From: Actinoplanes liguriensis
Lineage (GTDB): Bacteria; Actinomycetota; Actinomycetes; Mycobacteriales; Micromonosporaceae
Length of the DNA stretch: 8,013 nucleotides
Assembly: GCA_000715855.1 (NCBI GenBank)
Contig: KL571195.1
Coordinates: 22,158-30,170 of the forward strand
Reading direction: 5' to 3'
Shown here: positions 1-6,852 of the stretch, in pieces
Layout: every line of letters starts with the position of its first letter
Numbering within the stretch: position 1 is the stretch's first letter
Made by a program: the position numbers and the translations under genes
The notes under the pieces: model-generated
What the model saw: only the letters and a program-made list of their open reading frames with translations
Databases searched by the model: none
Told to the model about the DNA's origin: nothing

Positions 1-29
1 TCCACCCCGCGTCGGTATGTGTAAACCCT

Positions 30-82
30 AGCGCACTGCCTCCGGAAGCTGCAAAACGGCCCCCGGAGGCAGTATCAGCGCT
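30..82 (-). terminator. Strong hairpin terminator downstream of the UPF0182 gene
   Basis: Positions 35-45 (ACTGCCTCCGG) and 63-73 (CCGGAGGCAGT) form a perfect 11-bp stem with a 17-nt loop. An outer AGCGC/GCGCT pair (30-34 with 78-82) extends it across a 4-nt bulge. It starts only a few bases beyond the TGA of the leftward UPF0182 gene, where a terminator is expected. No clear U-tract follows on the minus strand, which is common in actinomycetes. The perfect stem could also stop a rightward transcript entering from the left. Bases 1-29 show no gene I can support. Confidence 0.75.
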
Positions 83-84
83 GG

Positions 85-3051
85 TCAGCCGCCCGTGCTC
101 GGCGAGGGGGCGACGGACGGTGCGGTGCTGGGTGTGGTGCCGGCGGTGGCACCCTGGGCCTGCTGGAAGCGGGTCATGGCGTCGTCGAGGGCCTTGAGCG
201 CCTGTCCCTGGGCGACGAAGTCGCCGTTCTTCTGGGCGGTGCGCAGGTTCTCGATGGCCTTGTCCACGTCCGCGGCGGCCGTGGCGAGGTCGCCGGGGAT
301 CTGCGTGGACGGGGAGGTCGGCTGGGTGGTGGTCGGCGGTGTGGTGCCGGTGTTCCCCGGGTTGGTGGTGCCGTTGCTCTTCCCCAGCTCGGCGAGGGCT
401 TTGAGGCCTTCGGTCAGGTTGTCCTCAAGGACGACCTTGGACCCATCGCCGTACGACATCAGCACCTTCTGCAGCAACGGCGGCGCGTTGGCCTGCGTGC
501 TCTTCACGTAGACCGGCTCGACGTACAGGATGTCGTTCTTCAGCGGCAGCGAGATGAGGTTGCCGTAGAGGACGGTGGCCTGGCCGTTCCGGCTGAGCAG
601 GGTCAGGTCCTGCGAGATCCGCGCGTTGTTGACCATGAGTCGATGGACCTGGATCGGGCCTGGCACGACTGTCTGGTCGGGTAGTTCGAGCACTTCCAGT
701 TTCGGATTGAGCCCGTCGTACGACGCGGAGATCAGCGCCGACATGTTTTCCCGGTTGGCCGGGGTCACGCCGGAGGTGAGCTGGAACTTCGTGGCGTCCT
801 GGGTGGGCAGTTTCACGTTCAGGTAGAACGGCGGCTGCTTCACCCCGCTCTGCGGAGCGTCCGGCGCGTTCGGGACCTGCCAGAAGTCGTCGCCGTTGAA
901 GAACGTCTGCGGGTTGGTGACGTGGAACTTGGTGAGCAGGTTGCGCTGGACCTTGAACATGTCGGCCGGGTAGCGGAAGTGCGCTGCCAGGTCCGTCGGG
1001 ATGTCGGCCTTGGGCACGATCAGGTTGCCGCCGAAGGCCTTGTTCCACGCCTTGAGGACGGGGTCCTTGTCGTCGAACTCGTAGAGCTTGACCGTGCCGT
1101 CGTACGCGTCGACGGTCGCCTTGACCGAGTTGCGCATGTAGTTGACGTCGTCCCGGGCCAGCGCGAACGAACCGGTGCCGGTCAGCTCGTCACGGGTCTC
1201 GGTAGCCAGGTTGATCTTCTGCGAGTACGGGTAGGTCTGCGCGGTCGTGTACCCGTCGAGAATCCAGACGATCTTCCCGTCGACGACGGCCGGGTACGGG
1301 TCGCCGTCGATGGTGAGGAACGGCGCGACCTTCTGCACGCGTTCGCGCGGCTCGCGGATGTACATCAGCCGCGAGTCGGAGTTCACCGCGTCGGAGAGCA
1401 GGAAGTTGCTCTCGGTGTTCTTGATCGCGAACACCAGCCGGCGGAAGAACGAGCCGATCTCGACGCCGCCCTTGCCCTCGTACGTGTAGTTCACCGAGGC
1501 GTCCGCGTTCTGTTCCTGCGGACGGTCGAACTCGACCGGGTTCTTGCCCTTGTCGGACTGGCCGACGATCGCGTACTCGGTGGACTGCTCGCCGTAGTAG
1601 ATCCGCGGCTGGTCGGTCTTGATCTGGTCGCTCGTCGCCGAGCAGCTGCCGGCCGTGGTGCTCTTGCCGAGGAAGCCGGAGACGAAGTACGGCAGGCCGG
1701 TGCCGCCGCACACCTCGTTCGCCGGGGCGGCGACCAGGCCGTACCCGTGGGTGTAGACCGTGTGCCGGTTGAGCCAGTTCCGCTGCTGCGAGGAGAGCTT
1801 GTCGTCGTTGATCTCACGGGCGCCGACGACGTAGTCCTGGGTCTTGCCGTTGATCGTGTAGCGGTCGACATCCAGCTTCTCGCCGAAGTCGTAGAAGCCG
1901 CGGGACTGCTGCGACTGGGTGAACGCCTGCGAGACGAGCTGCGGGTCGATCAGCCGGACGTTCTGGGCGCTGGTGTCCGTGGGCAGGTCGGCCGGCGGGT
2001 TCCCGCTGGTCGGCGTGTACTCGTCGACCTGGGTGGAGGCCAGCCCGAAGGCGTCTCGGGTGGCCGCTATGGACCGCTCGATGTATGGCCGTTCCTTGTC
2101 GAACAAGCTCGGCTTGACCTGGAAGTTCTGCACCGCGAGCGGGTAGATGCCGCCGATCGCCACGGCCGAGATGGCCAGCAGCGCCAGCGAGACGCCCGGC
2201 CATACCAGGTTCCGCATCACCGCGTTGGAGAAGACGATGATCGCCACGGCGACGACGATCGAGATGTACGCCAGGATCTCCTTCGCCGGGAGCAGGGCGT
2301 TGACGTCGGTGTAGCCGGCGCCGTACAGCCCCGGGGAGACGTGCTGCTCGAGCAGCAGGGCCCGCCTGTCCAGCACGTACGCCACGGCCTTGAGCAGCAC
2401 GAACACCGCGACCAGAGTGGTCAGGTGGGCCCGTGCGGCGGTGGTCATCCGGTCGCCGACGCCCTGCAGGCGCACGCCGCCGAAGATGTAGTGCACTGCC
2501 AGCGCCCCGAGCACGGACAGCACCACCGCGGTGAAGCCGACGCCGAGCAGGTAACGCAGCAGCGGATAGTCGAAGATGTAGAACCCGATGTCCACCTTGA
2601 ACTGCGGGTCCGTCTGACCGAAGTCACCACCGTTGCGGAACAGCATCCAATCCGCCCACCGGCCCTGCGCGGAGAGACCCGCGAAGAAGCCGATGATCAC
2701 GCTGACCACGGTGATCCAGGTGCCGAGCCGGGGCGCGAGGACCATCCGGTAGCGCTCCAGGGTGGCCTGTTCCTGCGAGTGCGGCCGCAGCAGCGGGCGC
2801 AACCGGTAGGCCAGGTACAGGTTGGCGCCCACGATCAGGGCCATCGCCGCGCCGACCGCCAGGAACAGCAGCAGCTTGGTGACCAGCACACCGGAGAAGA
2901 CCTGGGTGAACTGGACCTCGGAGAACCACAGATAATCCGTGTACGCGTCGATGCCCCAGCCGAGCAATGTGAAAAGTATGAAGACCCCGACCAGGACGCC
3001 GACGGTGACGCGACCGCGCCGGCTCATCCTCGGTAGGGGGCTATTACGCAT
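85..3051 (-). CDS. UPF0182 family integral membrane protein with large extracytoplasmic domain
   Basis: This is a full-length UPF0182 (PF03699) protein, widespread in actinobacteria and of unknown function. From ATG 3051 it has 988 residues. About seven hydrophobic helices fall in the first 310 residues (roughly 15-34, 54-84, 110-128, 163-191, 211-231, 258-276, 287-307). A long polar, presumably extracytoplasmic region follows, containing two cysteines that could form a disulfide. The C-terminus is a Thr/Pro/Gly/Ser-rich linker, a short Ala-rich helical segment (ATAAADVDKAIENL onward) and a second Ser/Pro-rich tail. GTG 3069 would add six residues. I prefer ATG 3051 because a GGAG lies 12 nt upstream and MRNSPLPRMSRRG gives a basic N-terminus before the first helix. 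The gene lies 68 nt downstream of the PDZ/S16 protease gene on the same strand, so co-transcription is plausible. The family call is confident; the function is unknown. Confidence 0.95.
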   Translation of the reverse strand: MRNSPLPRMSRRGRVTVGVLVGVFILFTLLGWGIDAYTDYLWFSEVQFTQVFSGVLVTKLLLFLAVGAAMALIVGANLYLAYRLRPLLRPHSQEQATLERYRMVLAPRLGTWITVVSVIIGFFAGLSAQGRWADWMLFRNGGDFGQTDPQFKVDIGFYIFDYPLLRYLLGVGFTAVVLSVLGALAVHYIFGGVRLQGVGDRMTTAARAHLTTLVAVFVLLKAVAYVLDRRALLLEQHVSPGLYGAGYTDVNALLPAKEILAYISIVVAVAIIVFSNAVMRNLVWPGVSLALLAISAVAIGGIYPLAVQNFQVKPSLFDKERPYIERSIAATRDAFGLASTQVDEYTPTSGNPPADLPTDTSAQNVRLIDPQLVSQAFTQSQQSRGFYDFGEKLDVDRYTINGKTQDYVVGAREINDDKLSSQQRNWLNRHTVYTHGYGLVAAPANEVCGGTGLPYFVSGFLGKSTTAGSCSATSDQIKTDQPRIYYGEQSTEYAIVGQSDKGKNPVEFDRPQEQNADASVNYTYEGKGGVEIGSFFRRLVFAIKNTESNFLLSDAVNSDSRLMYIREPRERVQKVAPFLTIDGDPYPAVVDGKIVWILDGYTTAQTYPYSQKINLATETRDELTGTGSFALARDDVNYMRNSVKATVDAYDGTVKLYEFDDKDPVLKAWNKAFGGNLIVPKADIPTDLAAHFRYPADMFKVQRNLLTKFHVTNPQTFFNGDDFWQVPNAPDAPQSGVKQPPFYLNVKLPTQDATKFQLTSGVTPANRENMSALISASYDGLNPKLEVLELPDQTVVPGPIQVHRLMVNNARISQDLTLLSRNGQATVLYGNLISLPLKNDILYVEPVYVKSTQANAPPLLQKVLMSYGDGSKVVLEDNLTEGLKALAELGKSNGTTNPGNTGTTPPTTTQPTSPSTQIPGDLATAAADVDKAIENLRTAQKNGDFVAQGQALKALDDAMTRFQQAQGATAGTTPSTAPSVAPSPSTGG

Positions 3052-3053
3052 TA

Positions 3054-3118
3054 CCAACGTTGGCTCCACACTTCGTCGGGCCGGTGACTCACCTTACGAT
3101 CTCCGGTCACTGCCAGTG
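3054..3118 (-). promoter_or_regulatory. Palindrome-rich spacer between protease and UPF0182 genes
   Basis: The short spacer between the protease stop and the UPF0182 start holds three perfect small dyads. CCAACGTTGG is at 3054-3063, directly before the start codon. Next comes GGTGA-G-TCACC (minus strand, near 3083-3093), then CACTG-G-CAGTG (near 3108-3118, next to the protease stop). Their loops are too short for good hairpins, so they look more like protein-binding sites than terminators. No convincing -35/-10 pair was found, and read-through from the upstream gene is possible. Confidence 0.3.
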
Positions 3119-3119
3119 G

Positions 3120-4151
3120 TCATGATGCCGAGCACGGCGTCGGGGTGCCACCCGACGTGAATGTCTTGAGCGCGGTGAGTGCGTCGTCCACGGTGGCCAC
3201 CTTCGCCATCGGCAGGCCGGAGACCGAGTTGCGCAGCGCCTCGGCGCAGTTGTCCTTCGGCACCAGGAAGAGTTTGGCCCCGGCGGCCTTCGCGCCGTTC
3301 AGCTTCTGCGGGATGCCACCGATCGGGCCCACGATGCCGTCGTCGTCGATGGTGCCGGTGCCGGCGATGACCTTTCCGCCGGTCAGGTCCTCGTCGCGGA
3401 GCTTGTCGATGATGCCGAGCGTGAACATCAGGCCGGCGCTCGGGCCGCCGATCTTGTCGAGGTCGATCTTGATGGTGAACGGGTGCGGCTGCTTGGTGTC
3501 GATCTCGATGCCCAGGCGCGGCGTCTTCTTGTCGTCGTCCCCGGCCTTGGTGGTGATCTCCACGGTGCCGGCCTTGCCGTCCCGGGTGTAACCGACCGCC
3601 AGTGCGGTGCCCGCGGGCTTCGCCCGGACCAGCTCGGTGAGCTGCGTCGGCCCGGTCACGGCGGTGCCGCCGATCGAGGTGACGACGTCGTTCTCGGCGA
3701 GCTTGCCGACCGCGGCGCCGCCCGCGGTGACCTTGCGCACGTACGTCTGCACGGGGTAGCCCAGCTCGCGCAGCGCCACCGTCTCGGCGCTGGTCTGCGA
3801 GTCCTTCCACTCCTGCGCGTTCTGCTGCTGGACCTGCTGCTCGCTGCGGTCCGGCGGGTAGATCAACTCGCGCGGGACCACCGCGTCCTTGCCGCTCAGC
3901 CAGCCCTGCACGGCCTGCACCAGCTCGACCTTCGACTGCACGTTCACGGTGGTGAGCCGGAGCTCGCCGGTCGACGACGAGGTCTTGGCGCCGGTCACCT
4001 GGATCACCTCGGTGCCCTGCGCCGAACCGAGCGTGTTCACCGTCGGGCCGGGCGTGAGTACCACGTACGGCAGGTCGGAGATCATGACACCGGCGGCCAG
4101 CAGGGCGGTTACCAGGGCGCCCAGGATGACGGTGACACCGCGTCGTCTCAT
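3120..4151 (-). CDS. Membrane-anchored PDZ-domain Lon-like serine protease (S16, YlbL type)
   Basis: From ATG 4151 the protein has 343 residues. A basic MRRRG start and one hydrophobic helix (about residues 5-22) form an uncleaved signal anchor, placing the rest outside the membrane. A PDZ-like region follows at about 125-200, including the GKLAENDVVTSIGGT stretch. The C-terminal Lon-type S16 domain carries the catalytic serine in GGPSAGLMF (about S238) and the lysine in GGIPQKLNGAK (about K283), so the Ser-Lys dyad is intact. Bacillus subtilis YlbL has this architecture and degrades the division inhibitor YneA after DNA damage; the substrate here is unknown. GTG 4169 is an alternative start adding six residues, but ATG 4151 gives a better signal anchor and sits 7 nt after a TAGTCT -10-like hexamer. 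The gene diverges from the DUF2342 gene and precedes UPF0182 on its own strand. Confidence 0.93.
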   Translation of the reverse strand: MRRRGVTVILGALVTALLAAGVMISDLPYVVLTPGPTVNTLGSAQGTEVIQVTGAKTSSSTGELRLTTVNVQSKVELVQAVQGWLSGKDAVVPRELIYPPDRSEQQVQQQNAQEWKDSQTSAETVALRELGYPVQTYVRKVTAGGAAVGKLAENDVVTSIGGTAVTGPTQLTELVRAKPAGTALAVGYTRDGKAGTVEITTKAGDDDKKTPRLGIEIDTKQPHPFTIKIDLDKIGGPSAGLMFTLGIIDKLRDEDLTGGKVIAGTGTIDDDGIVGPIGGIPQKLNGAKAAGAKLFLVPKDNCAEALRNSVSGLPMAKVATVDDALTALKTFTSGGTPTPCSAS

Positions 4152-4162
4152 GCGCGTGAGAC
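4145..4162 (-). promoter_or_regulatory. Inverted repeat spanning the protease start codon
   Basis: GTCTCA (4145-4150) and TGAGAC (4157-4162) are perfect 6-bp arms around a 6-nt centre. The ATG of the protease (4151-4149, minus strand) begins at the edge of one arm, and the proposed -10 TAGTCT (4164-4159) overlaps the other. The dyad could be an operator covering the -10 and transcription start, or an mRNA hairpin over the start if the transcript begins further upstream. Confidence 0.35.
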
Positions 4163-4164
4163 TA
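4159..4164 (-). promoter_or_regulatory. Candidate -10 of a leaderless promoter for the PDZ protease
   Basis: On the minus strand TAGTCT fits the actinobacterial TANNNT -10 pattern. It is followed by exactly 7 nt and then the ATG at 4151, the geometry of a leaderless transcript. No good Shine-Dalgarno lies near this ATG, which supports the idea. No TTGACA-like -35 is visible at 16-19 nt, so this remains a weak prediction. Confidence 0.3.
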
Positions 4165-4173
4165 CCCACCCTG

Positions 4174-4206
4174 TCTGAGTTCTCTCTGAGCTGATACCTC
4201 CATCAG
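4174..4206. repeat. Direct and inverted repeats in the divergent promoter region
   Basis: TCTGAG occurs twice, at 4174-4179 and 4185-4190, with an 11-bp period (one helical turn). CTGAT (4191-4195) and ATCAG (4202-4206) form a 5-bp inverted repeat immediately after. They lie midway between the divergent starts and could be a regulator site shared by both genes. The repeats are short enough that chance is possible. Confidence 0.25.
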
Positions 4207-4228
4207 TCCGCTACGAGCGTTTCGCGCG

Positions 4229-4234
4229 TACCGT
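4229..4234 (+). promoter_or_regulatory. Candidate -10 of a leaderless promoter for the DUF2342 gene
   Basis: TACCGT matches TANNNT and is followed by 7 nt and then GTG 4242, mirroring the arrangement on the opposite strand. The only purine run (GGGGG) is 2-4 nt from that GTG, too close for a normal Shine-Dalgarno, so leaderless initiation would explain the start. There is no recognisable -35. Confidence 0.3.
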
Positions 4235-4241
4235 GGGGGTC

Positions 4242-5501
4242 GTGCCTGATATCCCGTTCGGCTTCTCCCTGCCGGGCGCGCAGCCGCCCGACCCCTCCGA
4301 CCCGCAGCAGATGCAGCAGTTCATGGCGCAGCTGCAGCAGATGTTCGCTGCCCCTGGCAGTGGCCCGGTCAACTGGGACCTGGCCCGGCAGGTCGCCGCC
4401 AGCCAGCTCTCGGCCAGTGGCGACCCGGCGGTGAACATGCACGAGCGCCACCAGGTCGAGGAGGCGCTCCGGCTCGCCGACCTCTGGCTCGACCCGGTCT
4501 GCTCGTTACCCAGTGGCATCCACAAGGCGGTCGCCTGGAACCGCAACGAGTGGATCTACAACACCCTGGACGTCTGGAAGAAGCTGTGCGAGCCGATCGC
4601 CGGCCGCATGGTGGGCGCCATGGGCGACCTGGTGCCCGAGGAGGCCCGGGCCCAGCTCGGGCCGATGCAGTCGATGGTCGCGACGCTCGGCGGCGCGCTC
4701 TTCGGCGGCCAGCTCGGCCAGGCGTTCGGCCAGCTCGCGGCCGAGGTGCTCTCGGCCGGCGACATCGGCCTCCCCCTCGGTCCGGCCGGCACCGCCGCGC
4801 TCATCCCGGCCAACATCAAGGCGTACGGCGAGGGCCTCGAACTGCCCGAGGACCAGGTCCGTCTCTACGTGGCGCTGCGCGAGGCGGCCCACCAGCGGCT
4901 CTTCGGGCACGTCCCGTGGCTGCGTGCCCACGTGCTGAACGCCGTCGAGACGTACGCCAATGGCATCACCGTGAATCGTGAGGCCATCGAGGAAGCGATG
5001 AGCCGCGTCGACCCGACCGATCCGGAGTCGATGCAGGCCATGGCGCTCGAGGGGATCTTCACGCCGGAGGACACCCCGCAGCAGAAGGCCAGCCTGGCTC
5101 GCCTGGAGACGGCGCTGGCGCTGGTCGAGGGCTGGGTCGGCCACGTGGTCGACGACGCGGCCGGCGACCGGTTGCCGTCGGTGGCCGCGCTGGGCGAGGC
5201 GTTCCGGCGCCGTCGTGCCGCCGGTGGCCCCGCCGAGCAGACGTTCGCCGCGCTGGTCGGCCTGGAGTTGCGGCCCCGCCGTCTCCGCGAGGCCGGCGCG
5301 CTGTGGACAGCCGTCACCGAGCAGCGCGGGATCGCGGGGCGCGACGCCCTGTGGGACCACCCCGACCTGCTGCCCACCGACGAGGACTTCGCTCACCCGG
5401 AGGTCTTCGCCCGCAGTCAGTCCGACTGGGACATCAGCGAGCTGGACGGTCTCGAGGGCAACCCCGAGCCCGAGGCCGGCACGGACGAGCCGGAGAAGTA
5501 G
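4242..5501 (+). CDS. DUF2342 / zincin-like protein ('zinc-dependent metalloprotease' family) with degenerate zinc motif
   Basis: This 419-residue protein belongs to the actinobacterial DUF2342 (PF10103, Zincin_2) family, the group that includes M. tuberculosis Rv3195. A Gln/Met-rich N-terminal segment (DPQQMQQFMAQLQQMF) follows a short PDIPFGFSLPG opening. Next come the family-typical HxRHQVEEALRLADLWLD helix and a Gly-rich hydrophobic stretch (TLGGALFGGQLGQAFG). The position of the expected HExxH motif reads REAAH (about 213-217), with the first His replaced by Arg. The later EGH-type ligand position reads EGW (about 296-298). The usual 'metalloprotease' name may therefore overstate its activity. 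The C-terminus is acidic and probably flexible. GTG 4242 is chosen over GTG 4233 because the conserved-looking sequence begins at PDIPFGF and a TANNNT box sits 7 nt upstream. No signal peptide is visible, so it is probably cytoplasmic. Confidence 0.9.
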   Translation: MPDIPFGFSLPGAQPPDPSDPQQMQQFMAQLQQMFAAPGSGPVNWDLARQVAASQLSASGDPAVNMHERHQVEEALRLADLWLDPVCSLPSGIHKAVAWNRNEWIYNTLDVWKKLCEPIAGRMVGAMGDLVPEEARAQLGPMQSMVATLGGALFGGQLGQAFGQLAAEVLSAGDIGLPLGPAGTAALIPANIKAYGEGLELPEDQVRLYVALREAAHQRLFGHVPWLRAHVLNAVETYANGITVNREAIEEAMSRVDPTDPESMQAMALEGIFTPEDTPQQKASLARLETALALVEGWVGHVVDDAAGDRLPSVAALGEAFRRRRAAGGPAEQTFAALVGLELRPRRLREAGALWTAVTEQRGIAGRDALWDHPDLLPTDEDFAHPEVFARSQSDWDISELDGLEGNPEPEAGTDEPEK

Positions 5502-5524
5502 GCCCCGGCCCGATCACTCACCCA

Positions 5525-5560
5525 CAGAGCCCTCCTGGTCAACCGCCCAGGAGGGCTCTG
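5525..5560. terminator. Bidirectional terminator between convergent genes
   Basis: CAGAGCCCTCCTGG (5525-5538) and CCAGGAGGGCTCTG (5547-5560) form a perfect 14-bp stem with an 8-nt loop. It lies 23 nt beyond the DUF2342 stop. On the other strand it overlaps the last codons and the TGA (5541-5539) of the leftward gene, with the stop codon in the loop. On the plus strand it is followed by the mildly T-rich GTGTTGT. It most likely ends the DUF2342 transcript, and possibly both. Confidence 0.85.
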
Positions 5561-6141
5561 GTGTTGTCCCAGCCCTCCAGGGCGACGTCGAGGGTCGCCA
5601 GGTCCGCCGGGCCGCGCAGACGACGCCACGGCGGGGTGGAGGTGACGTCTCCGGGCGCCGGGGCGGTCCTGCGCAGCAGCTGGGCGGTGGCGGTGTCCAG
5701 GTCGTGGTCGGCCAGCCACTCCGGCGCCGGCAGGCTCGTGGCCACGCCGAGCACCCCGCCGCCGGGGCCACCCGGGGCGACGGCGACCGCTTTGCTCTCC
5801 AGCGGCCGCAGGAGCTTTCCGAGAATCATTCCCGGTACGTCGGGAGCATCGCCCGCGATCACGGCGGCCTGGTCGAAGCCGTCGGCAGTCGCGGCCGCCA
5901 GCACGGGCCGCACGGTGGCCCGCTCGACCTCGTAGATCCGCATCCCCGGCCAGGCGATCTCCTCGGCGAGCGGGCGGTCGGCCGGTGTCGCGGCGATCGC
6001 GGCCTCCGCCTGGGCGAGCCGGGCGAGCAGGTCGACGACGTCCTCGGCGAGCGCGGCACGCCAGGCGGCGAGCTCCACCCCCGGAGGGCTCCACGGCACC
6101 GGGACCAGCATCGCCACCACCACACGCCGCGTCACGACCAT
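5539..6141 (-). CDS. Uncharacterised protein, possibly GT-A fold / DUF2064-like transferase
   Basis: I do not recognise this gene with certainty. From ATG 6141 it encodes 200 residues, with GTG 6153 as an alternative four codons upstream; a weak AGTAGGG precedes the ATG. It opens with a hydrophobic strand (VVVAMLVPVP) and an Ala/Leu-rich helix. Near residues 92-112 is AVIAGDAPDVPGMILGKLL, followed by KAVAVAPGGPGGGVLGVA. That pattern resembles the metal-binding strand and following segment of DUF2064 and CofC/MobA-like nucleotidyl- or glycosyl-transferases ('GxDxPDLP...'), suggesting a GT-A fold. The C-terminus (STPPWRRLRGPADLATLDVALEGW) recalls the terminal helix of that group. No signal peptide or membrane segment is seen. 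The protein-coding call is supported by codon bias and clean termination at the shared hairpin. The function is inference; a nucleotide-sugar or cofactor transferase is possible. Confidence 0.75.
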   Translation of the reverse strand: MVVTRRVVVAMLVPVPWSPPGVELAAWRAALAEDVVDLLARLAQAEAAIAATPADRPLAEEIAWPGMRIYEVERATVRPVLAAATADGFDQAAVIAGDAPDVPGMILGKLLRPLESKAVAVAPGGPGGGVLGVATSLPAPEWLADHDLDTATAQLLRRTAPAPGDVTSTPPWRRLRGPADLATLDVALEGWDNTRALLGG

Positions 6142-6200
6142 GACCCTACTCACGGTGGGCCGGTCGCCGGCGTGGAGCGGGGCGGCTCACGACGTACGGG

Positions 6201-6216
6201 AAAATCGCCGAAGGCG
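6201..6216 (-). terminator. Small GC hairpin followed by T4, downstream of the YgjP-like gene
   Basis: On the minus strand CGCC-TTC-GGCG (6216-6206) is followed by ATTTT (6205-6201), a compact stem plus T-run. The stem is only 4 bp, so on its own it would be a weak terminator. It lies in the gap between the YgjP-like gene and the next leftward gene and may act with the larger hairpin at 6259-6284. Confidence 0.3.
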
Positions 6217-6258
6217 CCGGACAAGCGTGACGCGACAGCGGATCTTGCACCGAGCGTA

Positions 6259-6284
6259 ACCGGCGCGGCGCAGCCGCAGGCGGT
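6259..6284 (-). terminator. Imperfect hairpin at the end of the YgjP-like gene
   Basis: ACCGGCGCGGC (6259-6269) pairs with GCCGCAGGCGGT (6273-6284) through a GCGGC/GCCGC inner stem and an ACCG/CGGT outer stem. One mismatch and one bulge separate them, and the loop is GCA. It overlaps the TAA of the leftward YgjP-like gene (6286-6284). No T-run follows directly, so termination is plausible but unproven. Confidence 0.4.
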
Positions 6285-6814
6285 TATTCCGCCATCACCA
6301 GGGAGCCCGCGGCGGAGACGCCCTCGAGGTAGCCGCGGGCGCGCTCGGCTTTCGGGAAGCGGTCGACCAGCTCCCAGAAACGCGCATTGTGGCTGGGCAC
6401 GACCAGGTGGGCGAGCTCGTGCAGCAGCACGTAGTCGATCACCCAGTCCGGCATCTCCTGGATCCGGTGCGAGATCCGGATGGTGGCGTCGTCCGGCGTG
6501 CAGGAGCCCCAGCGGCCGTTCTGGTTCGTCACCCAGCGCACACTGGCCGGGGCCACCGCGTCGGCATAGTCCGACAGGTATCGCGCGGTCAGCCGGCGGG
6601 CGCGGTTGAGCAGCTCGGCGTCGGTGCACCTGAGACGTTCCTCACGGGCAGCGAGCCTGGCGAGCATGCGCTCGACCCACTCGGTCTCCTCGGCGCGCGA
6701 GAACCGGTCCGGGATGAGCACGACCACGCGCTCCCCGTCGCGGTACGCGGACACCGTCCTGCGCCGGCGCTGACTGCGCCGCACTTCCACGACAGGCTTG
6801 CGCACGCGGGCCAT
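6284..6814 (-). CDS. YgjP-type M48-family (DUF45/WLM-like) zinc metallopeptidase
   Basis: The 176-residue protein matches the YgjP/DUF45 (PF01863) group of small soluble metallopeptidases. After a very basic N-terminus (RRSQRRRRT, residues 12-20) comes the family-typical QNGRWGSCTPDDATIRIS block (about 98-115). The zinc site is HELAH at 132-136, with HNARFW (142-147) supplying the likely third ligand. This gives an intact H-E-x-x-H...H arrangement with a catalytic Glu at 133. The expected length is met and there is no membrane helix or signal peptide, so it is probably cytoplasmic. Physiological substrates of YgjP-like proteins are not established to my knowledge. ATG 6814 is the natural start; only a poor GAG lies upstream. 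It is 142 nt from the next leftward gene, with hairpins in between, so the two may be separate units. Confidence 0.92.
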   Translation of the reverse strand: MARVRKPVVEVRRSQRRRRTVSAYRDGERVVVLIPDRFSRAEETEWVERMLARLAAREERLRCTDAELLNRARRLTARYLSDYADAVAPASVRWVTNQNGRWGSCTPDDATIRISHRIQEMPDWVIDYVLLHELAHLVVPSHNARFWELVDRFPKAERARGYLEGVSAAGSLVMAE

Positions 6815-6852
6815 TACCGGCTCGCGCGGCCCAGATTCGGGTTCACGTTGAG

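Noticed and set aside
1..29. The 3' end of a tRNA (TCCACCCC resembles an acceptor stem)
   Set aside because: No T-loop is visible within the window and no matching 5' arm can be checked, so there is not enough evidence.
922..3036. A 704-codon plus-strand open frame antisense to UPF0182
   Set aside because: It is Arg/Val/Asp/Gly/Leu-rich, lacks any recognisable domain, and lies wholly opposite a confidently identified membrane protein; it is a by-product of high-GC codon use.
3483..4178. Plus-strand open frame antisense to the PDZ protease
   Set aside because: It shows no domain signature, and the opposite strand encodes an intact catalytic dyad and PDZ domain.
4506..5396. A 296-codon minus-strand open frame antisense to DUF2342
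   Set aside because: Low-information composition with no motif; the plus-strand gene is clearly the real one.
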